A stretch of DNA of 16,257 nt. It comes from Chalciporus piperatus. Lineage: Eukaryota > Basidiomycota > Agaricomycetes > Boletales > Boletaceae. The translations under genes and the position numbers were made by a program. Under the pieces are notes generated by a model, which had not been told where the DNA came from, made no database searches, and saw only the letters and a program-made list of their open reading frames with translations. Location: positions 1 through 16,257 of the forward strand of contig JBBPTG010000401.1 in assembly GCA_038093975.1 (NCBI GenBank). The letters run 5' to 3'. This document shows, piece after piece, positions 9,567 to 16,257 of the stretch (the stretch's first letter is position 1; every line of letters starts with the position of its first letter).

Positions 9567-12500
9567 TGGACAAGTGGAGTTGACTCCTGTGTCCCGTCCG
9601 TTCCCGTGGAGATTGACAAGTGTGTCATTCCTGCCAATGTTCAAGATGGGTCACGCTCAAGAATTCAAGCTGAGCGTACCATGACTTACCGACAGTGATG
9701 GGCTTGAAATCCGGAAGGCCAATCAATCTGCGCTGCTCTGGGTGTTCGCTCATATAGGCTCGAACACGTTCACTTGCTCGTACCCAACACTGGGTATTTG
9801 GATCTCGCCAATAACCTCCGGTGGTGATATGTTTCACGTTATCTTGTTGGGCAAACACGCGACAGCTGTCACGACTGGGTGCCTGGCGATTGCTGAACAC
9901 GGATGACAATCGAAAGACATGGTTGAACGACTCGAAGCGCTCGGTGGAAAATAGTATTGGCGGTCCGAAACGACGGATAAACATGGGGAGATGAAGGAGG
10001 AAATGAAATTTTGCTTTTGAAAGGAGGATGCTCGGTGCACACTGCACCGAGACCGTCAGGAAGTCTTCGATCGTACGTGATAGGTCTGCCTAGTATATGA
10101 ACGTTAAGTCAGTCAGTTTTATCAGCAGTCAATTTTCGGGACCAACCAGATATGTTTCCGTATCGTTGATCTCTGTGTGCCATAAAAGAACGACCAGTCG
10201 TCCAATGGTTGTCCAGCCATCAAGCACCGTGCGTGAAACTAGATCATGGACCAAGAACGGCATGACTTGCGCGAGGCTTTTGAAGTGACGTCCAATGAGG
10301 CTGCCTTTGTATCGGACGACATAATCGGCGCCAAGTGTCAACGGACCCAGTCCATCCTTCTTGAGGGAGTCGAGACGAACTTGAAAGGTACCAAGCAAAT
10401 GGGCCTTCTCGAGAATGAATACTGTTTGGGCCCAATAGTACTTCACGACACCGAGAAGAATGGTATGCAGGATCTCAGTGGGAGTATCCTTGTGAACATC
10501 TAATCCGGGTATTCCAAGTAGCGGATTGATATGTTCATCGAGAGGAAGACCGCCCAAAAGCTTCTCGAATTCCCGCTCCAAAACTGCACGAACTTCCTCC
10601 TCAGGAACTGCAGGCTTCCCAGCTACCCGTTTTCTAAGACGCTTTCCAGCTTCCAAGAGGTGCTCAACGATAGCGGCACTTGCTGGGTCTTTCGTGCCGG
10701 TCGCGCTGACTTTTGATCTGACTTTCTCCGTGCCACCGGACATCTTTGAGAGGTTTATTTGCTCCTTGATGTCGTCGAGAGTGCCTTGGGTTGTTCTAAG
10801 CTCGCCACACTAAAGATAACATGTAATTGGTCAAATATTCCGATGAGAATAGCTTGCAGACCGACCTCAAAAAGGGCCATATATCCTGTGTCTGACTTCT
10901 TTTCCGCTGTCGTCCCCCCGGCTTTACACGTCCGACAGAGGTGGTTACACTTCAAACCCCCGTGACTGCACTCCTCAGCTTGCATCGGATTGTCTCCTGC
11001 AATGAAAAGCTCATAGGGGATCAACATGACCTCTTCTTCGTATTTTGAGTCCCAGGCAAAGACTCCATTCTCCGCAGCTTTCCTACCAATGCCAATATCT
11101 GTAAGTAGTCGAATACACTATTCGAAGGAGATACCGCACCTCACAGAATCGCGTAGGCCACGCATCAGCTCAAGTGGAGCGGCATGCGGCGAGGACGATA
11201 CAAAGCGGACGCAAAACTCTTTTTCAAGCATCTCTCGGGGCATGGAAGCATTGGACATGTATACCACATGATGCTTATTCCATTGTTTTGAAACATTTCC
11301 CGATACATCGTCCATGAAGATGATAAGGGGCACGGTGAGAACCAACCGTCCCCCCGACTTCATGCGAAGTGGATTGGGCATGCATTGAGCAAATGTGGCG
11401 GATGACTCTACTTCATAAGATAATAGGCTTGCATGAAAAACGAAAACAAACCTGTAAAACCAACATCGAATTCCGTCCGATTATCTGAAATCTGCGTGAA
11501 TGTGCGTGAGAAACTTGAGACGGACACGATAACTTGCTCCGGGTCAACAGCGAAACCGCTCTGTGAAGTGTCAGATGGAACGACAGCAATACACATCAGA
11601 ACTCACATCTGTACGCGAAACCCGATGTCCTAGTGCTAGGATTTCAGTTTCAGAGGTTGGTCCAAGTTTTGCTTGAAAAAACTTCGCCGGAATAAAATAC
11701 TCTTTCGACAACCGTTGGAGTAACTCGTTGACGAAGAAAATGCCATTGTTGACACGAACAGAAGGGGGGCCCAAATTGTCTGGCAGCTCTTCAAGCATTT
11801 TATTGCCATGGTGTACTTGGCTCATCCGTCCCTGTCCATCCTCGGGATAATCTTGCATTGTCAACCGAGTTAACGGGTTTGCAAAATCCTACAAATATTC
11901 ACATTAGAGTTTTATTCAAACTTGGATTAAAAAATCACATACGAGAGCAATGGCCTTGCCGATGGAGTTCAAGTAAAATGTGTTACCAGACGGTGAAGTC
12001 ACCTTCTCGGTCGGATTGCCGAGAAGCTCAGAAACACGTTCTTGTGTCTTTTTCACAGTGGACAGAGAGGGGACATCTCGGGCGCCCAACGCCGTGGCCC
12101 ATTGCAACACAGCCCTTTTCTGGGCCTCCGAAAAGCGAAGTCGAGGAGAACTAAATAGTAAATGTGTTGCAAATTCCTGTTGAGAAATTATGTTTAGGAC
12201 TGAAAAGAGAGACTGAGGACAGGAGTTTACGTACGGACATTGAACCCCAAGGATAGAATGGAGCGTCCGGGGGAACCACGATATCCTTCATTTGCGCCCG
12301 TTTCCTTGAATGGTTATTGGTTCCAAAGAGAGAGCCTTATCTTGAGCATGTTAAGGTGTGAGATATGGTGAGATACACCACAATACCTTGGATATCGTTC
12401 CCGAAAATATCGCCAAATCCATTATTTCCTATGTCCTCATCATCCGAGTCCACAGAGTTATTGGCCTCATCATCGTCAATGTGCTCCTCTGTCTCGAGGC

Positions 12501-13210
12501 TGAGTTCATCCCCTGGATGCAGCAAACACGTTACAAGGGACTGTCCGTCCTCCATCTTCGTTTGCAACTCCTCGAAGAAGTCTCCGAACATGTAGCTACG
12601 ATCTGAAAATAGATCATTCAATAGCTCAGTTAATCGGAATTCCGCGCCATTTGTTTCTTGGTCCATTGAGGACTCGGATGGGGACGGGTGCCCATTGACG
12701 AAGTCGTCAGCCATGAGGAAATCAGTTGCACCAGCGACCCCAGGCAGGACTTCAACACCAGGAGCCTCGCTGATCGGAAGAGGGAAAAAATCGGAATCAG
12801 CAATCGACCCAGTGGGCACATTGAGTGCTTGATCCTGAGCACTTCGGAGGCTACGTTTGTGCCTTTTAGTCTTCTCATGCCCCGGTACATGAGTGCGCTT
12901 CATTTTGGTGGTCACAAGGGAGAACTCCTTGCAGACTTTGCAAAGGACGAGTCCCGTGTCACTTTCTTCGGAAAAGACTAAACGGGAGCAGCGTTAGAAA
13001 TCAAGCACTTCAGGTTACGAATCAGTAGACGGGGTATTCACGCACCATTAGAATCAAAACTTTGCTCGTGGTTTTTTGACTTGGGCATTGTTGTATTTGA
13101 TACGGCACAGATAAGATGGTGATGTACGGGTGGTTTCCTGTGTATAATACTTCAGGGAGAGGGGAGGTGTGGGTCAGGAGCCGAAAGAGCGTGAGTTTTC
13201 AAGACGGTCA

Positions 13211-13228
13211 GGACTGTCGGGACTGTCG
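13211..13228. repeat. GGACTGTCG twice in tandem
   Basis: Two perfect 9-bp copies followed by GGACA, just beside the hairpin at 13238-13275 and upstream of gene B. The function is unknown. Confidence 0.7.
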
Positions 13229-13237
13229 GGACAAGGC

Positions 13238-13275
13238 TGGCTGGAAAAGCGCAAATTATTACGTTTTTCCAGCCA
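13238..13275. other. Strong hairpin upstream of gene B
   Basis: TGGCTGGAAAAGCG (13238-13251) and CGTTTTTCCAGCCA (13262-13275) pair over 14 positions with one G-T pair, around a 10-base A/T-rich loop. It lies about 150 bp upstream of the gene B start and 75 bp from the LTR. It could be a regulatory structure or part of the end of an older mobile element. Confidence 0.75.
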
Positions 13276-13406
13276 TTCTCGTCCAATTGAAAGGTGGTCG
13301 TGTTCAGGGCATGCAGCACACTCGTGAACTTGAGAAATGGAGATAGTGACTGTTACGATCATTCATTCTTTCCTTTCTCATTACCTTGTACTAAGTCCTA
13401 GTCGCT

Positions 13407-13417
13407 GGTTCGAGTCC
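13407..13417 (+). promoter_or_regulatory. Perfect tRNA B-box motif in U3
   Basis: GGTTCGAGTCC matches the Pol III B-box consensus GGTTCGANNCC. The flanks form an imperfect T-arm (GCTGG, 7-base loop, CCTGC, one mismatch). No A-box or remaining tRNA arms are seen upstream, so it is not a tRNA gene. Confidence 0.5.
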
Positions 13418-13599
13418 TGCCTAGGCCTCTTATTTCTTGCTTACTTTAGTCAGCGGATGTTCTTCGATGTTCTTTCACATTCCATACTTCGTCATCGCTG
13501 ACTCGTACTCTTACCAAGCATGACTCATTCCTATTCGTCATAGCTTGTTCTTACACATTCCAACCGGTTCCATGCCTGCCCTTAACTCGTTTCTCTACT

Positions 13600-13607
13600 T
13601 ATATAAA
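13600..13607 (+). promoter_or_regulatory. LTR TATA box
   Basis: TATATAAA lies in the middle of the LTR. Its first base is 31 bp upstream of 13631, where the primer-complementary sequence starts and where the transcript is predicted to begin. Confidence 0.8.
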
Positions 13608-13630
13608 CCCTCGAGTTTCTCCTGTAACCT

Positions 13631-13642
13631 TAACTTAGACCT
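13631..13642 (+). promoter_or_regulatory. Predicted transcript 5' end / self-primer
   Basis: TAACTTAGACCT, about 31 bp downstream of the TATA start, is the exact reverse complement of the 12 bases at 13821-13832. The match stops at both edges. Confidence 0.75.
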
Positions 13643-13820
13643 ACGCAATCTAGCTTGGTCATTCCTCGCTTCCTTGAACCCTCTAAGAGTCACCGTCCCA
13701 CTCTTGAACGGACGCTAAGGCCTTAACGTGGACATCCCATCGTTAGGCTACCTTGAAACCCTTGTCTTTGACTAGGCTTTTGTGTCTACGCTTTGACCTA
13801 CCCGGTACAAGCGTAACAAA

Positions 13821-13832
13821 AGGTCTAAGTTA
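13821..13832 (+). promoter_or_regulatory. Primer binding site, self-priming type
   Basis: AGGTCTAAGTTA begins after a 2-base spacer (AA) from the LTR end, the spacing expected because integration removes two terminal bases. It is fully complementary to the predicted first 12 bases of the element's RNA. Tf1 of fission yeast is the known precedent, using the first 11 bases of its mRNA as minus-strand primer. I did not see a tRNA 3'-end complement (TGG start). Confidence 0.8.
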
Positions 13833-13866
13833 CCCTTGAAGGCTACCTTCGCTGTAGACCTCCACC

Positions 13867-15159
13867 ATTTCCCAACGACCTCGCCTCGACACCTCTCGCT
13901 GGGGCCCCCCACGAGAGACCGCTAATCCACAGAACCCCGAATCTTCTGACTCGGGCTCACCTGAAGAGGAAGACCCCTCTAACCCCTACGACACCTCGGA
14001 TCTTTACGACGAACCAATCACCACCCAAGAGGAACAAGAAGAAACCCTTCACCTCTCCCACGAATTTTCCTCAGCTGTAACCATCCCAAGGTCACCAACA
14101 CCACCGTCACCGACCCCAATATCCCGAAGAGCTCCACAGTTCCCTGTGTCGCCTGCTCCCCCACGAACCCCAGCTTTCCCCACTCCTTCCCTTCCCGCGC
14201 CCGCATTTGCACCAGGAGCGTATCAGATACCCCCTACCTTCGTAAATCCCATGTCGTCCTCAAAACCCACTGAACTCCGCATCGGAGCCCCGGACGCCTT
14301 TGATGGCTCCTTCGAGAAAAGCACCGCTTGGATGAATTCCATCCAATTCTATCTCACCGTCAACGGCGACGTATACAACACAGATCCCAAGAAGATCGCC
14401 TTCGCCTTATCCTACATGTCTAAAGGATCAGCGGCCACCTGGGCTGCCACCTTCCGCCGCAAAGCCATCACCGGCGCTACCGTCACCATGGGCACTTGGG
14501 CCCAATTTATCACTGATTTCGAAACGGCATTCAAACATCACGATACCGTAGGAAATGCCGTTGCCTGGCTTTCCACCAAACGCATGAAACCTCTCAAGAA
14601 CGGAGAGTATTCCCCTTCCCTCTCAGAATTTATTTCGAGTTTCCAAAACCAAGTCGCCCTGTCTGGCATCATCGACAACAACGTCCTAATCGGATATTTC
14701 TCCGCAGGGATACCTATCTCCCTTATGAGAAGAGTCAATAGCATGGATACCGTCCCTACCACGATCGAGGATTGGTACAAACGCACCACCCAGTTCCAGA
14801 CTCAATGGGAACATGCCAATGAAATCGCGAATCGCAATCGTAACCCCGCCAAGCCTTTCCGTCCATTCTCCTCTGCCAATCACTCTACCCCCGCCAGAGA
14901 TCCCAATGCCATGGACGTCGACGCCATCCGTATCTCCAAGCTCACTCCTGAGGAGCGGAAACGCTGCCAGGAGAAGGGACTCTGCTTCCGCTGCAGGAAA
15001 GCTGGACATCGGTCCAACGCCTGCCCAGAATTCTCCTCAAACCAGAAAACCCCGAGGAAGGTTCAAAAGGTTGAGGAAGAAATTCCCTCGCTAATCGAGA
15101 TAGATGATGAGGATGAAACCACCGTTCGTAAAGTAGCCTTTGTCACAAAGGGTTTTTAG
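13867..15159 (+). CDS. gag: Gag-like capsid/nucleocapsid protein
   Basis: The frame is open from 13858 to the TAG at 15157-15159. The first in-frame ATG is only at 14251 (302 aa). The 128 codons upstream of it look coding (DSGSPEEEDPSNPYDTSDLY, then a Pro/Ser-rich stretch). The best initiator position is 13867, where a Kozak-like CACC is followed by ATT instead of ATG, giving 430 aa if used. The middle resembles the retrotransposon gag domain (AFDGSFEKSTAWMNSIQFYL; YMSKGSAATWAATFR; WAQFITDFETAF). A CCHC zinc knuckle CFRCRKAGHRSNAC lies at 14983-15024, preceded by a MDVDAIRISKLTPEER linker. It would form virus-like particles and package the element RNA. Its stop codon is embedded in the frameshift signal leading to pol. 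The start is the main uncertainty. Confidence 0.85.
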   Translation: MSQRPRLDTSRWGPPRETANPQNPESSDSGSPEEEDPSNPYDTSDLYDEPITTQEEQEETLHLSHEFSSAVTIPRSPTPPSPTPISRRAPQFPVSPAPPRTPAFPTPSLPAPAFAPGAYQIPPTFVNPMSSSKPTELRIGAPDAFDGSFEKSTAWMNSIQFYLTVNGDVYNTDPKKIAFALSYMSKGSAATWAATFRRKAITGATVTMGTWAQFITDFETAFKHHDTVGNAVAWLSTKRMKPLKNGEYSPSLSEFISSFQNQVALSGIIDNNVLIGYFSAGIPISLMRRVNSMDTVPTTIEDWYKRTTQFQTQWEHANEIANRNRNPAKPFRPFSSANHSTPARDPNAMDVDAIRISKLTPEERKRCQEKGLCFRCRKAGHRSNACPEFSSNQKTPRKVQKVEEEIPSLIEIDDEDETTVRKVAFVTKGF

Positions 15160-15189
15160 ACCGGGAAGCTCTGCCGACGCAAGCTTCCC
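15150..15189 (+). promoter_or_regulatory. -1 ribosomal frameshift signal between gag and pol
   Basis: Slippery heptamer G GGT TTT (15150-15156), read as AAG GGT TTT in the gag frame and followed at once by the TAG stop; a 6-base spacer (15157-15162); then an 8-bp perfect stem GGGAAGCT (15163-15170) / AGCTTCCC (15182-15189) with an 11-base loop. This fits X XXY YYZ with the usual 5-9 base spacing. Pol is in exactly the -1 frame. GGGUUUA in yeast L-A virus is a close known relative. Confidence 0.82.
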
Positions 15190-16257
15190 CAGTCACGTGT
15201 GCACCTGTACTTGTAAAGTCGCAAAAGCGCTCTATGCAAATTCCCATACAGATTATCGTTCCCTCGCACACGATGAAAGCCGTCGAAACCCGCGCCCTCA
15301 TTGATAGCGGCGCAGACATCTCCTGCATCGATTGGGCCTTCGTACGTAAAAATCGAATCCCAACCACTCGACTCGAAACCCCCATTCGAGTTCGAAACGT
15401 CGACCAAACCGCAAACAAAAGCGGAATGATACTCTTCACCACCACCCTCTTCCTCGACATCGAAGGACTTGCGCAAGAAGTAACCTTCCACGTCATGAAC
15501 TGCGGAAACGAAAACGTCATCCTAGGTCTCCCATGGCTCGAAAAGGCTAACCCAATCATCGATTGGCGTCGACGAACCCTCTCTCTGTCAGAATCTATCG
15601 ACGAGTCAAAAAGGTTATATGCTATGCACGCTTCAGCCTGTAAAACCAATGACCGACTCTTCACTCGACCTACTCCTCCCCCTCGACACTCCTATGTAAC
15701 CCCGGAGATCGACAAACAACTCTATGACTACCTAGATTCTGAGACCGAATCCACCTTCCTCAATCGCGCCTATGAAAACCATACCCTAAACCGCATCATT
15801 CGTTGCGGCTCACGCTTTGTCCCAAACCACGTTGTTGCTCGCCTCACCAGAGCTACGGAACTTGCAATCGCGGCCGAGCTGGCCAAACCTAAATCTACCC
15901 TTCCGAGAGAATATGCCAAATACGCCTCGGTTTTTGACGAACCTTCGGCCGGCCACCTTCCTCCGTCTCGAATTTACGACCACGAGATTAACCTGAAGGA
16001 ATCCTTCGTCCCCAAAATCGGGAAACTCTATCCGCTATCCCCAGACGAGAAAAAAGCCACAGAAGACTTCCTTGAAGAAAATCTTCGCACCGGAAAGATA
16101 CGTCCTTCCAATTCCCCCCAAGCATCTCCCTTCTTCTTTGTCAAAAAGAAAGACGGAAAACTCCGACCCTGTCAGGACTCTCGATATCTGAATGAACACA
16201 CTACCCGCGACGCCTACCCCCTTCCCCTTATTGGAGATCTCGTTGACAAACTCAAAG
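15156..16257 (+). CDS. pol: Pol polyprotein, N-terminal part (protease, start of reverse transcriptase)
   Basis: The -1 frame is open from 15132 (after a TAA at 15129-15131) to the window end, so 367 complete codons are visible after the slip point. There is no stop. The aspartic protease active site LIDSGADISCID has its Asp codon at 15303, and the matching C-terminal motif VILGLPWLEKANPIIDW follows near 15520-15565. The reverse-transcriptase N-terminus follows (YPLSPDEKKA, KIRPSNSPQASPFFFVKKKD, then LRPCQDSRYLNEHTTRDAYP), as in Ty3/gypsy elements. The catalytic YxDD box, RNase H and integrase lie beyond the window. It is expected to be made only as a Gag-Pol fusion through the frameshift, keeping enzyme levels low. 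The first pol ATG (15234) is not needed for this. Confidence 0.93.

Larger units (their letters stand above)
7228..13088 (-). pseudogene. Gene B: Tnp2/Plavaka-like zinc-finger protein, broken by an insertion
   Basis: Exons: 13046-13088, 12387-12977, 12235-12335, 11943-12176, 11607-11888, 11452-11560, 11140-11407, 10866-11082, 10147-10809, 9690-10089, then 9559-9630 continuing at 7228-8588. Introns are 44-68 bp. Leaving out the inserted element gives 4,341 nt, 1,446 aa, in frame throughout. Residues 27-48 form a C2H2 finger (C27, C30, H44, H48), followed by an acidic stretch to about 240. Candidate core: FMDDVSGN (D486/D487); AGDNPMQAEECSH (D573) with a Cys cluster CNHLCRTC; DTPTEILHTILLGVVK (D723, H730); and FSTERFESFNHVFR (E886/E889). 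This order of D, D plus Cys pairs, D..LH and E resembles Tnp2/Plavaka transposases of the CACTA group. That is inference from memory and could instead mark a domesticated relative. Residues after about 1,150 are basic, then Pro/Tyr/His-rich. A 962-bp element splits the last exon at W992/Q993, so only a truncated product is expected. Confidence 0.75.
13351..13818 (+). repeat. 5' LTR, 468 bp
   Basis: The boundaries are set by the 7-bp inverted ends TGTTACG (13351) and CGTAACA (ending 13818), the canonical TG...CA form, and by the primer site two bases after the right end. The predicted U3 is 13351-13630 and R starts near 13631, from the TATA position and the primer match. The 3' LTR is not in the window, so the ends cannot be confirmed by comparison. 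Confidence 0.85.
13351..16257 (+). mobile_element. LTR retrotransposon, Ty3/gypsy-like, 5' part
   Basis: It comprises the 5' LTR (13351-13818), a self-complementary primer site, gag with a zinc knuckle, and pol opening with an aspartic protease and reaching the first reverse-transcriptase motifs where the window ends. RNase H, integrase, the 3' LTR and the second duplication are outside. Protease directly before reverse transcriptase, with the KKKDGKLRPCQDSRYLN-type motif, fits Metaviridae (Ty3/gypsy). The five bases before the LTR (GTGAC, 13346-13350) are the predicted target duplication. Confidence 0.93.

Noticed and set aside
11083..11139. Shorter 36-bp intron (donor GTATCT, acceptor TTACAG) in gene B intron 7
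   Set aside because: It keeps frame but is too short for this gene's 44-68 bp range. The 57-bp choice (GTGCGG...GGTAG) also keeps frame and gives a better protein join.
886..13348. CACTA at 886-890 and TAGTG at 13344-13348 as termini of a CACTA-type element holding genes A and B
   Set aside because: The five bases are common and the sequences just inside them do not match as inverted repeats. I saw no 3-bp duplication.
13381..13430. A tRNA gene in the LTR
   Set aside because: Only the T-arm/B-box is present; no acceptor, D or anticodon arm can be folded around it.
1..16257. CRISPR arrays, bacterial operons, rRNA genes
   Set aside because: No regularly spaced repeats or rRNA-like sequence is seen. 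The window is intron-rich eukaryotic DNA.

Overview
The window looks like a transposon-dense stretch of a filamentous basidiomycete (Agaricomycetes) genome. The evidence is dense 44-68 bp GT-AG introns, protein families that I know from memory as expanded in agaricomycetes, hAT elements and a Ty3/gypsy-like retrotransposon. No bacterial or rRNA/tRNA gene is seen. No database search was run; exon models were built by hand from splice sites and frame continuity.

Layout. (1) 2-292 (+): probable 3' coding end of an unrecognised gene cut by the window edge. (2) 293-1811: no assignable gene, only a weak hydrophobic reading frame on the minus strand. (3) 1812-7070 (-): gene A, six exons, about 429 aa, of an uncharacterised agaricomycete family. 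(4) 2744-6428: a complete 3,685-bp hAT DNA transposon lying inside what was a 50-bp intron of gene A. It has matching ends, a perfect 8-bp target duplication (ATGGTTAC) and an 11-exon transposase model of 807 aa with all three catalytic residues and no frame break. (5) 7228-13088 (-): gene B, eleven exons, about 1,446 aa before interruption. It has an N-terminal C2H2 finger, a Tnp2/Plavaka-like D-D-E core as far as I can judge, and a proline/tyrosine-rich tail with a 105-bp tandem duplication. (6) 8597-9558: a 962-bp non-autonomous hAT-like element inside the last coding exon of gene B, flanked by a perfect 8-bp duplication (TTTGCCAT). Taking it out with one duplication copy restores the frame exactly. 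(7) 13351-end (+): the 5' part of an LTR retrotransposon with a 468-bp LTR, a leader, gag, and pol running off the window.

The retroelement carries the most informative non-coding signals. Twelve bases placed 2 nt after the LTR are the exact reverse complement of 12 bases at the predicted 5' end of its own transcript, the arrangement known from self-priming Tf1-type elements. Gag and pol are joined by a textbook -1 frameshift signal: GGGTTTT abutting the gag stop, a 6-nt spacer, then an 8-bp hairpin. The transcript leader has no ATG in any frame for about 620 nt, and the likely ancestral gag start reads ATT.

Genes B and A run in the same direction 157 bp apart. Because B resembles a transposase, B+A may be a two-gene mobile or domesticated unit that later received the two hAT insertions: one in an intron and possibly tolerated, one in an exon and disruptive.
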